64,000 bases of DNA from Bradyrhizobium barranii subsp. apii (GTDB lineage: Bacteria > Pseudomonadota > Alphaproteobacteria > Rhizobiales > Xanthobacteraceae). The stretch is taken from assembly GCF_011516635.5 (NCBI RefSeq), contig NZ_CP096255.1:124001-188000 (forward strand), written 5' to 3'. The notes under the pieces were generated by a model, which was not told the DNA's origin, did no database searches, and saw nothing but the letters and a program-made list of their open reading frames with translations. Within the stretch, counting starts at the first letter, position 1. Every line of letters starts with the position of its first letter. The position numbers and the translations under genes are program-made. This document shows positions 8,889 to 17,813 of this stretch, in pieces.

Positions 8889-9227
8889 TTAGTCTCCCGA
8901 GCCCGGGTTCGGAGAAAAATATTTCTCGAACTTTCCTTCCTGGCCGTCGAATTCCTTCGCGTCGGGGGGTGATTCTTTCTTCTGGGTGATGTTCGGCCAG
9001 CTTTTGGCGTAGTCGGCATTGACCTGGAGCCACTTTTCGAGGCCCGGTTCCGTGTCCGGCTTGATCGCGTCGGCGGGGCATTCCGGCTCGCACACGCCGC
9101 AGTCGATGCACTCGTCAGGATGGATGACGAGCATGTTCTCGCCCTCGTAGAAACAGTCGACCGGGCAGACCTCGACGCAGTCGGTATACTTGCACTTGAT
9201 GCAGGCTTCAGTGACGACGTAAGTCAT
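8889..9227 (-). CDS. fdxA: Ferredoxin FdxA (7Fe, 3Fe-4S plus 4Fe-4S)
   Basis: 112 aa soluble electron carrier. The N-terminal half has [19 protein letters not shown], and after [12 protein letters not shown] a second cluster [12 protein letters not shown]. Cysteine spacing fits one [3Fe-4S] and one [4Fe-4S] cluster, as in Azotobacter FdI-type ferredoxins. The C-terminal extension (about residues 60-112) is typical of alphaproteobacterial FdxA. Monocistronic between carD and the S4 gene on the same strand, an order I remember from other Rhizobiales. The partner reductase or acceptor is not evident here. Confidence 0.95.
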   Translation of the reverse strand: MTYVVTEACIKCKYTDCVEVCPVDCFYEGENMLVIHPDECIDCGVCEPECPADAIKPDTEPGLEKWLQVNADYAKSWPNITQKKESPPDAKEFDGQEGKFEKYFSPNPGSGD

Positions 9228-9319
9228 CCAACGCTCCGAAAAGCTCTTTTAAAAGTCGCGGCTTGCGTAGCGCGGATGGCCCGGCGCCGCAAGGTCGGGA
9301 ACGGCCGATCATGACGGCT

Positions 9320-9370
9320 TTGCGCTTTGATCGGCCAAGAAATGAACTCAAAGCGCAATTAATTGCGCTT
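9320..9370 (-). terminator. Overlapping inverted repeats at the end of the S4 gene
   Basis: TTGCGCTTTGA (9320-9330) pairs with TCAAAGCGCAA (9348-9358). A second, perfect 20-bp palindrome made of AAGCGCAATT and AATTGCGCTT covers 9351-9370 and contains the S4 stop codon. The two structures share bases and exclude each other. No T tract follows on the minus strand, so intrinsic termination is uncertain; protection of the mRNA 3' end is an alternative. Confidence 0.45.
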
Positions 9371-9634
9371 CGCTTCGCTCAGCTCCTCGTAGAGCACGCG
9401 GGCCGAGGCGGCATCGCCGCGGCGCTCGTTGAAAGCGGTTACTTTCAGCACCCGCACGGTGCGATCGAGCGCGATGGTGATCACGTCGCCGATCTTGATC
9501 GCATGGCCCGGCGACTTCTCGCGTGTGCCGTTGATGCGAACGTGGCCGGACTCAACGAGCTCGGCCGCGGAGGTGCGCGCCTTCACCACCCGCGCGTGCC
9601 ACAGCCATTTGTCGAGACGCTGCCGCTCGGTCGT
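9359..9634 (-). CDS. S4 domain RNA-binding protein (Hsp15-like), apparent ACG start
   Basis: About 92 aa. The protein TERQRLDKWLWHARVVKART...SGHVRINGTREKSPGHAIKIGD is a full S4 fold of the Hsp15/RlmB-associated type, which binds stalled 50S subunits in E. coli. No ATG, GTG or TTG lies in frame before RLDKWLWHAR: the frame is closed by a TGA upstream. An ideal AAGGAG (9642-9647) sits 7 nt before ACG at 9634-9632, exactly where a start belongs, so I place it there. The first conventional start, GTG 9589, would delete the first S4 helix. It follows the helicase stop by 4 bp and is co-transcribed with it. Confidence 0.8.
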   Translation of the reverse strand, partial: TTERQRLDKWLWHARVVKARTSAAELVESGHVRINGTREKSPGHAIKIGDVITIALDRTVRVLKVTAFNERRGDAASARVLYEELSEAKRN

Positions 9635-9638
9635 GGGA

Positions 9639-12600
9639 TCACTCCTTGCGACCGGACAGCTGCTCTTTCAGCGCAGCAAGCTTTGCGAAGGGCGAGTTCG
9701 GATCGGCCGGACGATCGCGCTCGCGCGGGTTCGCGCTCGAGGCGTAGGGGCGCAGCGACGGCCCGCCCTGGCGGTCGCGGCCCTTGTCGCGGTCACGACC
9801 GCGATTGTCGCGGCCCTTGTCGCGATCTCCGCCGAACTTGCCCTTGTTGCGATCGCGATCCTTGTTGTCGCGATCCTTGCCTTCGAAGCGGCGGTTCTTG
9901 TCGTCGCGCCCCTCTTGGCGCGGCGCACCTTCACCGCCACCCTCGCGCGGCTTGCGGAAATCCTTAGCCCCATCGCGGCGATGACCGCCGTGACGATGAC
10001 GCTCGCCGCGCTTCTCGCCGTCAGCAGCCTGCGCTGCTTCGCCTTCCGCTGGTGCAGCACCCGCCTCTGCGCCCGCCTGCGGACGCGGCTGATGGTGACG
10101 CTGATGGCGATGGCGCTCGTGGCGCGGCTTGCGATCGTCGTGACGGCCGCCGGGACGCCAGACCTCGACGAGCTCGGGCTCGGCAGGCGCAGCGGCAGCC
10201 TCGACTGGTGCGGCCGCATCAGCGGATGCAGCGGCTTCCGTTGCAGCGGCCTCGGCGGGAGCGGCTTCCACCGCCTCGCTGGGCGCAGCAGCCTCTTCCG
10301 CCGGCGGCGCGATGCCGGGGGCATCCTCGGGCGTGACGGGGGCATCCGGCGATGCTTCGAGCGCCGGCTCTTCATGCGCGGGCTCTTCGTGCTGCTCCAT
10401 GCCGGGCGCGTCTTCGACGGTGACGGGCTCGGCGGCGGCTTCGATCGCGGTGTCCGCGCTCGCGGCGGCATCATCGGTCGCTGCCGGTTCAGTCGGAGCC
10501 TCTGCGCTTGCTACGGCAGCCGGCGCCTCCGCGACAGCAGCCACCGGCTTCGGCGGCAGCGGCGCACGCTTCTCCATGCGATAGCCGAGCGCGCGCAGCA
10601 CCGAGGCGAAATCCTCGCCGGCGGAGCCGGTGAGCGAGGTCATCGCCTGCGTCACCACGAAGCTGCGGCCGTCGAACGCGCCGGCGGGCCTTTCGCCGGG
10701 CGAGTTCTCGCGCCAGGCCAGCGCCGGGCGGATCAGATCGGCAAGGCGCTCCAGGATGTCGACGCGCACGGCGCGCTCGCCGGCCTGCTTGTAGCCGAGC
10801 ACGCGATAGGCATCACGCGGCAGCTGCTTGTCGACCGGGAACGAGGTGCGGCCCGAAGATGCCAGATGCTGCGCGCCCGACAGCGAGGACAGATCGACAT
10901 TGTCCTGCTTCAGCGCCCACAGCAGCGCGGCCAGCGCGCGTCCGGCGGGCTTCAGCAGGCCGGGGAAATAGATGTGATAGGCGCCGAAACGGACGCCGTA
11001 TTTGCGCAACACGGCGCGCGAGGGCTGGTCGAGATCCTTCAGCTCGTTGGCGATCTTCGGACGCTCGAGTACGCCGAGCGCCTCGACCAGCTGATAGGCG
11101 ATGCCGCGGGCAATGCCGGTGACGTCCTCGGCCTTCGACAGCTCGAACATCGGCCCGAGCAGCTTTTCGATATGCGTCTTGAGCCAGAGCTCGAGCCGGG
11201 CCTGCACCTTCTCACGCGGCGCACCGGTGAGGCGCTCGTCGGAGATGATGCGGATGCGCGGATGCAGCGCCTCCTCCGCGGCAGACAGGCGCGCCACGGC
11301 ATCGCCGGTCCAGCGGATGGTGCCTTCCGAGGTCAGCACGAACTGATCGTCCGGCGCATTGCCCAGTTTTTCGGCGCGCGCGTTGATCTCGCCGGCGAGC
11401 ACCGCTTGCGCTGCAGCCTGCAAGGCTTTCGCATCGGAGCCTGCTTCCGCCGCATCCGGTGCAAAGGTGAAGCCATCGAGGCGGCCGATGACATGGCCTT
11501 CGACGATGACTTCGCCGGTCTTGCCGATTTCAGTATTCAAGCTCGTGTTCTCCCGCAGGCGGCGCATCAATACACTGGTCCGGCGATCAACGAAACGCTC
11601 AGTCAAGCGTTCATGGAGCGCATCCGATAATTTATTTTCGACCTCGCGGGCGATCCCCTGCCAGCGTTCGGGGTCTTTCAGCCAGTCCGGGCGGTTGGCG
11701 ACGAAGGTCCAGGTGCGGATCTGGGCGATCCGGGCCGACAGCGTGTCGATGTCGCCGTCGATGCGGTCGGCCTGGTCGACCTGGGCCGCGAACCAGGAAT
11801 CGGGGATGCAGCCCTTCTGCATCAGGAAGCCGTAGAGCGTGGTGACGAGCTCGGCATGGGCGGCCGGCGACAGTTTTCGGTAATCGGGGACCTGGCAGGC
11901 CTCCCACAGCCGTTCCACCGCCGCCTTGCCATGCGCGATATCGCGTACCTCGACGTCGCGGGCGGCATGGTCGAGCACGCGCATGTCCTCGGCGATCGGC
12001 GCGCGCGTCAGCGCCTCATGGCCGGGCGACTGGTTCAGGGACACCTGGAGCGCGCCGAGGGAGGCGAAATCCAGCTTCGCATTGCGCCATTGCAGCATCT
12101 TCACGTTGTCGAAGGTGTGGTTCTGCAGCGCGTTGACGAGCTCGGGCTCGAATGGCCCGCAGCGGCCCGTCGTCCCGAAAGTACCGTTGCGCGTGGCGCG
12201 GCCGGCGCGGCCGGCGATTTGCGCGAATTCGGCCGGCGTCAGGCGGCGGAACTGGTAGCCGTCGAACTTGCGGTCGGAGGCGAAGGCGACGTGGTCGACG
12301 TCGAGATTGAGGCCCATGCCGACGGCGTCGGTGGCGACGAGATAGTCGACGTCGCCGTTCTGGAACATCTCCACCTGCGCATTGCGCGTGCGGGGCGATA
12401 GCGATCCCAGCACCACGGCCGCGCCGCCATGCTGGCGGCGGATCAGCTCGGCGATGGCGTAGACCTCGTCTGCCGAGAAGGCGACGATGGCGGTGCGGCG
12501 CGGCTGGCGCGTGATCTTGCGGTCGCCGGCGAATTCCAGCTGCGACAGGCGCGGCCGCGTGATCATGGACACGCCGGGCAGCAGCCGCTCGATGATCGGG

Positions 12601-13022
12601 CGCATCGTGGCCGCGCCCAACAGCAGCGTCTCGTCGCGGCCGCGGCGGTTGAGGATGCGGTCGGTGAAGACGTGGCCGCGTTCGAGATCGGAGGCGATCT
12701 GGACCTCGTCGACGGCGAGGAAGGAGACGTCGAGGTCGCGCGGCATCGCCTCGACGGTCGAGACCCAATAGCGCGGGTTCTTCGGCTTGATCTTCTCCTC
12801 GCCCGTGATCAGCGCGACGGCCTCGCTGCCGACCCGTGCGGCGATCTTGTTATAGACCTCGCGCGCGAGCAGCCGCAGCGGCAGCCCGATCACGCCAGAG
12901 GGATGCGCGAGCATCCGCTTGATGGCGAGATGGGTCTTGCCGGTGTTGGTCGGCCCGAGCACCGCAGTGACGCCCGCGCCAGGTGCGCGCTCGGAGGCGA
13001 AGGGGGAGGAGGAGAAGGCCAT
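9639..13022 (-). CDS. Suv3-like DExH RNA helicase with long disordered tail
   Basis: 1127 aa, much longer than the helicase core. Walker A is GPTNTGKT near residue 25, the DEAD box equivalent is DEVQ near residue 105, motif III-like LLGAATMR follows, and the C-terminal RecA lobe has VATDAVGMGLNLD and QIAGRAGR, as in mitochondrial Suv3. From about residue 830 the sequence is Ala/Glu/Pro-rich and acidic, and the last ~120 residues are Arg/Lys/Asp/Gly-rich (RDKGRDNRGRDRDKGRD). I infer an RNA helicase of RNA turnover with a low-complexity RNA- or protein-binding tail. It starts an operon with the S4 gene. Confidence 0.9.
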   Translation of the reverse strand: MAFSSSPFASERAPGAGVTAVLGPTNTGKTHLAIKRMLAHPSGVIGLPLRLLAREVYNKIAARVGSEAVALITGEEKIKPKNPRYWVSTVEAMPRDLDVSFLAVDEVQIASDLERGHVFTDRILNRRGRDETLLLGAATMRPIIERLLPGVSMITRPRLSQLEFAGDRKITRQPRRTAIVAFSADEVYAIAELIRRQHGGAAVVLGSLSPRTRNAQVEMFQNGDVDYLVATDAVGMGLNLDVDHVAFASDRKFDGYQFRRLTPAEFAQIAGRAGRATRNGTFGTTGRCGPFEPELVNALQNHTFDNVKMLQWRNAKLDFASLGALQVSLNQSPGHEALTRAPIAEDMRVLDHAARDVEVRDIAHGKAAVERLWEACQVPDYRKLSPAAHAELVTTLYGFLMQKGCIPDSWFAAQVDQADRIDGDIDTLSARIAQIRTWTFVANRPDWLKDPERWQGIAREVENKLSDALHERLTERFVDRRTSVLMRRLRENTSLNTEIGKTGEVIVEGHVIGRLDGFTFAPDAAEAGSDAKALQAAAQAVLAGEINARAEKLGNAPDDQFVLTSEGTIRWTGDAVARLSAAEEALHPRIRIISDERLTGAPREKVQARLELWLKTHIEKLLGPMFELSKAEDVTGIARGIAYQLVEALGVLERPKIANELKDLDQPSRAVLRKYGVRFGAYHIYFPGLLKPAGRALAALLWALKQDNVDLSSLSGAQHLASSGRTSFPVDKQLPRDAYRVLGYKQAGERAVRVDILERLADLIRPALAWRENSPGERPAGAFDGRSFVVTQAMTSLTGSAGEDFASVLRALGYRMEKRAPLPPKPVAAVAEAPAAVASAEAPTEPAATDDAAASADTAIEAAAEPVTVEDAPGMEQHEEPAHEEPALEASPDAPVTPEDAPGIAPPAEEAAAPSEAVEAAPAEAAATEAAASADAAAPVEAAAAPAEPELVEVWRPGGRHDDRKPRHERHRHQRHHQPRPQAGAEAGAAPAEGEAAQAADGEKRGERHRHGGHRRDGAKDFRKPREGGGEGAPRQEGRDDKNRRFEGKDRDNKDRDRNKGKFGGDRDKGRDNRGRDRDKGRDRQGGPSLRPYASSANPRERDRPADPNSPFAKLAALKEQLSGRKE

Positions 13023-13138
13023 GTCTGGGGATTAGGTAGTGGCGATTTGGGCGAATGTCAGTGCTGTTTTGGGGTGTGTTGAGGGCTGGGAGGTGTCGGC
13101 CATGTCTCCGAACGCTACGCTGCAGCCAAGCATTCCAC

Positions 13139-13311
13139 TGTCATGCCCCGGCCTGCCGCCTTCGCCAAGGCTTCGGCGGGCCGAGCACCCCCCTGAGCCT
13201 CGGCGTAGCCTTGGCGGAGCCGGGACCGGGGCATCCAGTACGCCGCGGCTTGTCCGCTCAACCACAACGGCCTCGGCGTACTGGATCGCCCAGTCAAGCC
13301 GGGCGATGACA
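13139..13311. repeat. Long palindromic intergenic repeat (GTCATGCCCCGG family)
   Basis: Starts TGTCATGCCCCGG and ends CCGGGCGATGACA; inside, GGGGCATCCAGTACGCCG is mirrored by CGGCGTACTGGATCGCCC. The same framework occurs at 15011-15114. The centre contains an extra inverted segment (GCCAAGGCTTCGGCGGG against GGCGTAGCCTTGGCGGAG). Confidence 0.75.
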
Positions 13312-13725
13312 CCGAGCGTGTGGGAGCGCGCTCCCCAAACCTCGCGCAACTGTCTCACTTTGCAACGCTTTTCCCATTGGCTTTAAGCTTCGGAACGACT
13401 CTAGAACGAATCGCGGCCGAATCGCTGACTCCCGCTGAAGTCCTGTTCCGTTCACGCCACATGTCGCGGGACTCTTATTCGTTGTGCACTAGATGGAGTT
13501 TTGCCCTGCCGCACAAGCGGCGTTTCGATGACTGGTTCCTTAAAATTGGGGACGGCGCGGAGTCGAATCAAAATCGGGGAGGAGTCAAATGGATTCCAGG
13601 GTGGCTGGCCCCCAAACTCATTTTCGCGAAAACAACCCCATGCACAGTAGAAATGCCATTGAAAGGATTACATTTCTTTCCAGCCAAATTGCCTCCCCGT
13701 CATTCCGCGCGCGACGCGGTCTTTC

Positions 13726-13886
13726 CGTCATCCTGAGGTGTGAGTGGCGCGTTGCGCAGCATCGCGCCGGGAGCCTCGAAGGATGGACGGCCCGGATGCG
13801 GCGGCACGCACGGATATTCCCTGCGGGAACAGCCGGGCTGTCGCCCTTCGAGGGCCGCTGAAGAAGCGGCCACCTCAGGGTGACGG
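13726..13886. repeat. Palindromic intergenic repeat (CGTCATCCTGAGGTG family)
   Basis: Left end CGTCATCCTGAGGTG and right end CACCTCAGGGTGACGG are inverted copies with one mismatch; inner CCTCGAAGGATGG is matched by CCTTCGAGGG. Such non-coding units are common in Bradyrhizobium from memory; only one copy is in this window. Confidence 0.7.
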
Positions 13887-13915
13887 TCTCTAAGGGGGAA
13901 TGCGCAGCTAAAGCC

Positions 13916-14812
13916 CTACTGCGTCTTGGCGACCTTTGGCGGCTGGGCTGACGTGATGAAGCTGGTCGCTTCCAGCATGGCCGGGCCGAGCGGCGTCGGC
14001 ACTTTCAGCCAGAACGGGACCAGGATGCGCGTGCCCGCGATGGGGGCGAAGGCGATCTCGATGTTGCGCTGGGCGGCGAGATATTTGATCACAGGGCGGT
14101 CGGGGATGTAGCCCGCCACGGGCACGAAATAGAGCGCGCAGACCACGACCGGGCCCCTGTAGCCCTTCTCCGCCTTCACGCTCTCCATGCGCTTGAAATC
14201 GAGTTTCAGCTCGTAGCGCATGCGGCCGTCGAACACCGGCGCGGCGTTGTGGCAGGCGTCGGGCGTCACGGGGTCGCCGGTGCCGGGCACGCGCAGCAGC
14301 GAGGCCGTCATCGGATCCCAGACGCCGCGGCGATGCGCATCGGTGACGACGATGCGGTCGGCATCGACCGGCGGCTCCGGCACGATGCCGAACTCCTTCA
14401 CATTGCCCTTGTCGAGCGTGATGCGGATCTCTTCGGTCTTCTTCGAGGTGGTGGTGGAGGCCTGGTAGCCGGTCGCGACCAGCGCGCCGTTGACCACCCT
14501 ACCTTGCGAGGCGCCGGTGCCGGACCCGCCCGCGAACGATTTCAGCAGCCCCGTGGTGCCGCCGGAGGCCGCGGCCGCGAACACGTCGTCCCCGATGTCG
14601 ATGTTCCAGGCGCCCTTGCCGACGGGAATGCCGGCCAGCGTCGCCTCATACTGCGCCTCGAGCTTGCCCTGCGCCGCCACGGGCTCCGCGCCCCACGCCA
14701 CGACGAGCCCGCAAAAAGCTGCGAAGGCCAGCCGGCCGGCAGAGCGCGGGCTGGCTGAGCCGTGACTGACCAAGCCTTGGAGCCAAAGTCGGGGGGATGT
14801 GAGCACGAACAA
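13916..14812 (-). CDS. DUF3108 domain protein, exported
   Basis: About 298 aa from TTG 14812 (GTG 14806 also possible). A signal peptide ends near EPVAAQ after the hydrophobic stretch LAFAAFCGLVVAW. The body fits DUF3108: it opens LEAQYEATLAGIPVGKGAWNIDI and later has DRIVVTDAHRRGVWDPMTASLL, CHNAAPVFDGRMRYELKLDF and a C-terminal beta region ending in YLAAQRNIEIAF...LVPFWLKVPTPLGPAMLEA. Function is unknown; a periplasmic or outer-membrane lipid-binding beta fold is suspected for the family. It is divergent from rpmB, an arrangement I recall from related genomes. Confidence 0.8.
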   Translation of the reverse strand: MFVLTSPRLWLQGLVSHGSASPRSAGRLAFAAFCGLVVAWGAEPVAAQGKLEAQYEATLAGIPVGKGAWNIDIGDDVFAAAASGGTTGLLKSFAGGSGTGASQGRVVNGALVATGYQASTTTSKKTEEIRITLDKGNVKEFGIVPEPPVDADRIVVTDAHRRGVWDPMTASLLRVPGTGDPVTPDACHNAAPVFDGRMRYELKLDFKRMESVKAEKGYRGPVVVCALYFVPVAGYIPDRPVIKYLAAQRNIEIAFAPIAGTRILVPFWLKVPTPLGPAMLEATSFITSAQPPKVAKTQ

Positions 14813-15281
14813 TCCAATCGGGGCGCGAACGGTTGTTACTTAAGCCAAAAACCGCGGCAAACAATGTGTCCGGGCGTCAAGGCATGCGGAACTCCATTTG
14901 ATACTTCGGGGGTGAATACGCCCTTTATGTGATGGTAAGGCACTTCAATCATTGCCGTTTTGGTGATCGGGGGTGTGTCAGGGACGCGCACCTCGCCCGG
15001 CCCATTCTGCTGTCATGCCCCGGCTTGACCGGGGCATCCAGTACGCCGTAGCCCCTCGGCTCCAGCCGCTCCGCCGCGGAGTACTGGATCGCCCGGTCAG
15101 GCCGGGCGATGACACCTGTTGTGGGGGATGCCGCGGAGCACGAATCCCAGCCCAAAACCTTGACGTCCCGTCCCTTCCCCCCTATACGTCCGCCCGCTCC
15201 CTGCAAGGACACAGAATTAGCCCCCGTGGCGCCCAGAATGGCGGCCGCAAATCGTTTGGGGGACAGAAGAGGATTTCTACC
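14813..15281. other. 469-bp divergent promoter region of DUF3108 and rpmB
   Basis: Contains a palindromic repeat at 15011-15114 and, on the rpmB side, a leader ending in AAGAGGA (15267-15273) 8 nt before the rpmB ATG. No gene recognised. Confidence 0.55.
15011..15114. repeat. Palindromic intergenic repeat (GTCATGCCCCGG family)
   Basis: TGTCATGCCCCGG...GGGGCATCCAGTACGCCG is mirrored by GAGTACTGGATCGCCC...GGGCGATGACA. Shorter sister of the unit at 13139-13311. Confidence 0.75.
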
Positions 15282-15593
15282 ATGTCTCGCCGCTGCGAAC
15301 TGACGGCCAAGGGCCCCCTCGTCGGCCACAAGGTCAGCCACTCCAACATCAAGACCAAGCGCCGCTTCCTGCCGAACCTCGTCAACGTGACGTTCATCAG
15401 CGAAGCGCTCGGCCGCAACGTGCGCCTGCGCGTCTCCACCAACGCGGTCAAGAGCGTCGACCACAATGGCGGCCTCGACCCTTTCCTGCTCAAGGCCAAG
15501 GCCGACGTCCTGTCGCCGCGCGCCCTCGAGCTGAAGCGCGCCATCCAGAAGAAGGTCGGCCCGACGGCCGCGCCGGCGAAGAAGGCCAGCTAA
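15282..15593 (+). CDS. rpmB: Ribosomal protein bL28
   Basis: 103 aa. Seen: [20 protein letters not shown], then [16 protein letters not shown], the L28 signature; the C-terminal ~35 residues ([19 protein letters not shown]) are the usual alphaproteobacterial extension. ATG 15282 has AAGAGGA 8 nt upstream; a longer frame from 14973 only reads through the repeat. It is a structural protein of the 50S subunit. Single gene, followed by a strong terminator. Confidence 0.98.
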   Translation: MSRRCELTAKGPLVGHKVSHSNIKTKRRFLPNLVNVTFISEALGRNVRLRVSTNAVKSVDHNGGLDPFLLKAKADVLSPRALELKRAIQKKVGPTAAPAKKAS

Positions 15594-15664
15594 TCCAATT
15601 TTGAAATCGGGCGGGGGCTAAGTTGCGTCGCGTGGCGTAGTCTTAGCCAGTAGAGTTTTGCGTT

Positions 15665-15695
15665 ACGGCCGGATCGAAAGATCCGGCCGTTTTTG
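15665..15695 (+). terminator. Rho-independent terminator of rpmB
   Basis: Perfect 11-bp stem ACGGCCGGATC / GATCCGGCCGT with a GAAA tetraloop, followed by TTTTTG. It lies 71 bp past the rpmB stop. Confidence 0.92.
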
Positions 15696-15832
15696 TTTTG
15701 TCGACAATTCGAGCGCTCTCCGTCCTCTCTGTGGACACGGGGCACATATCTTTCCAAAAGCGAAATACCGTACTCTAGTGTCGCGTTAAAGTTGTCCCCG
15801 AGTCGACAGGGATTCTAAAACACTAGGCAGAT

Positions 15833-16747
15833 ATGGCGGTTCGTCCCCGAACATTGAGCGATCATGAAATCGCACTTGCAAAAGCGATGCTCCGAAGGAG
15901 CTTCAAAAATGATGCGATCCATTTCTATTTCAATCTTCCAGATCGTCTCATAAGCCCTGGCCGCATCACTCAAATCAAGCAGAAGAAGTATGGCGCTAAT
16001 GTCGAGGAAGCGTCTCAGGACGAACTCGACCAATTCCTACAGGCCTGGAAAAGTTCTCGATCAGGGTCTGATCACGCCGCCACTCCGCCGCTCGACCGCT
16101 CACATCTTATGCGCATGTTTCACGAGACGACCGCCGGCTGGGCATTGATCCCCGGCGAAACGGATTTCACGGAATGCAAGCGTAGCTTTCGAGTATCGCC
16201 CGAGACACGCTTCGCGGATGTCATTCGATCTGTCGCCGGACTAGCGAACAACCGAGGAGGCTATCTATTCTTTGGCATTACGGACAAGACTCTGCTCGTC
16301 GAAGGCCTACCCGACGATACCTTTGCTAGAACTGACCCCGCAGAAATAAATCGCTCACTGGCAGGCTCGCTGGATCCAGTACCTCGAACGACCACAGCGA
16401 CACTTCTCCTTTCAGGCAAAACCATCGGCATCATGCATGTGGAAAAGCACGATGGAGCTCCCGTCATCGCTCTGAAGAACATCGGCACGGAAGTCCGAGA
16501 AGGCACCGTGTACTATCGATACGTCGGAGAAACGCGCGCAATCAAACCCGGCGAGCTACGCAAAATCATCAATGATCGAGAACAGAGAGCCGTGGCAGCA
16601 TTCAGCCATCAAATGGCGCGCGTCGCCACCGGCGCCGATGCCACGCTGAATCTGGATACTGGAGAGGTGAACGGAAAAAGCGGGAACTTCGTAATCGATA
16701 AATCCCTCCTGTCAGATATTCAGTTTATCCGCGAAGGCGACTTCTCA
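15833..16747 (+). pseudogene. AlbA_2 (Schlafen-like) domain gene, 5' part, broken by IS5
   Basis: 305 codons remain before the IS5 insertion. Residues 1-60 look like a helix-turn-helix (NLPDRLISPGRITQIKQKKYG), residues about 95-240 match the AlbA_2 domain of Schlafen-like proteins: ETDFTECKRSFRVS, DVIRSVAGLANNRGGYLFFGI and the C-terminal beta part. The frame goes on into IS sequence; the true continuation is the inverted piece at 17684-17813, giving IREGDFS-EVKGAPALRVIGDVEPL. G+C and codon use are lower than in the neighbours, suggesting transfer. AlbA_2 proteins are often regulators or members of defence loci; the role here is unknown and the gene is dead as it stands. Confidence 0.85.
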
Positions 16748-17683
16748 GTGTCTGTTCCAAAACATGTTGAGTCGAATGAATCGGTTGTGATTCAAGGTGA
16801 GCGGCCTGATTCGATGGGGACGCGCCGCCAATGTGGACTACCGAGAACCGTGCACGCTACGACCGCAGCCGCCTGCGCTATCCGAGCGACTTGACCGACG
16901 AGGAGTGGGCGCTGATCGCGCCTCGCATCCCGCCGGCCAAGCGCGGCGGCAACAAGCGTACGGTGGACCTGCGCGAGATTGCCAACGGGCTGATGTACAT
17001 CCTGAGCACAGGTTGCCAGTGGCGCGCGATCCCCAAGGACCTGCCGCCGCGCTCGACGCTGTATGGCTACTTCGATCTGTGGAGCTGGAACGGCACGCTC
17101 GATAAAATTCATCACGCCCTCTATGTCGAATGTCGCGAAAGGGCCGAGCGCGAGGCTTCTCCCACCGCCGCCATCATCGATAGCCAGAGCGTGAAAAGCG
17201 CTGAAAAAGGGGGCCTCATGATCTCCATGGCTACGACGCGGGCAAGAAGATCAAGGGCAAGAAGCGGCACATTCTCGTCGACACGCAAGGCCTCTTGATG
17301 CACGCCATCGTGCATGCGGCGGACATCCAGGATCGCGACGGCGGCGTGCTCCTGATGGCAACGTTGTTCGGCCTCTATCCCTTTCTTCTGAAGCTCTACG
17401 CCGACGGCGGATATCAAGGGCCACATTTCCAGAAGGGGCTGCGTAGCGCTCTGAAGCGCGTGAACCTCGAAATCGTCAAACGCTCCGATCAGGCTCACCG
17501 TTTCGTCGTCTTGCCCAAACGCTGGATCGTCGAGCGTACCTTTGCCTGGCTCGGGCGATGCCGAAGACTGTCCAAAGATTGGGAATGCTTCAATCACAGG
17601 GCGCTCGCCTTTCTCAAGCTGGCCTCCATCCGACTCATGCTGCGAAAGCTATGCAATCCAAGGTAATCTTTCCGGGCAGACTC
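16748..17683 (+). mobile_element. IS5-family element, copy 1 (intact, 936 bp)
   Basis: Ends GTGTCTGTTCC (left) and GGGCAGACTC (right) form short imperfect inverted repeats. The flanking triplet is TCA on both sides (16745-16747, 17684-17686). The transposase is made from two frames, which points to the IS427-type branch. Two further 936-bp copies, each holding an IS256 element, are at 17814-20186 and 21241-23613; this is the only uninterrupted one. Confidence 0.9.
16831..17666 (+). CDS. IS5-family transposase (orfA-orfB, -1 frameshift)
   Basis: orfA runs 16831-17298 and orfB 17295-17666 is in the -1 frame. At 17204-17213 the run AAAAAGGGGG is a slippery site; a -1 shift there gives ...[26 protein letters not shown], the expected IS5 sequence. 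DDE residues: D in IIDSQSVKS, D in YADGGYQGPHF, E in VERTFAWLGR. The N-terminal DUF4096-like part has YPSDLTDEEWALIAP. Cut-and-paste transposition enzyme; copy 1 seems able to make the full protein of about 278 residues. Confidence 0.92.
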
Positions 17684-17813
17684 TCAGAAAATTTCTGATG
17701 ACCGCGTCGGCCGTGACGTTGTCTCTAATTACATTTGCTCGCTTTCGCTCTGTTGCGTCGAGCGGCTCGACGTCTCCGATTACTCGCAGGGCTGGCGCAC
17801 CCTTAACTTCTGA
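17684..17813 (-). pseudogene. Inverted 130-bp fragment of the AlbA_2 gene
   Basis: Read on the minus strand from 17813, the frame is open throughout: SEVKGAPALRVIGDVEPL, then DATERKRANVIRDNVTADAVIRNFL. This is the continuation of the gene broken at 16747: joining GAC TTC TCA to GAA GTT AAG keeps the frame, with TCA as the duplicated target. The fragment lies between copy 1 (+) and copy 2 (-) of the same IS, so recombination between the inverted copies has turned it round. No function in its present state. Confidence 0.85.

Larger units (their letters stand above)
13023..13915. other. 893-bp gap without a credible gene
   Basis: Between helicase and DUF3108 genes. It holds two palindromic repeat units (13139-13311 and 13726-13886) and about 400 bp between them of lower G+C with no coding signal I trust. 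An open frame at 13320-13736 has no family resemblance, no ribosome site and runs into the second repeat. Promoter elements for the helicase must lie just above 13022. Confidence 0.6.

Noticed and set aside
9429..11630. 733-codon plus-strand frame
   Set aside because: Antisense of the Suv3-like helicase; low-complexity protein without motifs.
13320..13736. Possible gene of 138 codons
   Set aside because: No family resemblance, no ribosome site, and it ends in a repeat unit; codon use is not that of the neighbours.
16748..16894. AlbA_2 gene extending to 16894
   Set aside because: The codons after 16747 are the IS5 left end, present also at 21241 and in reverse at 20186.
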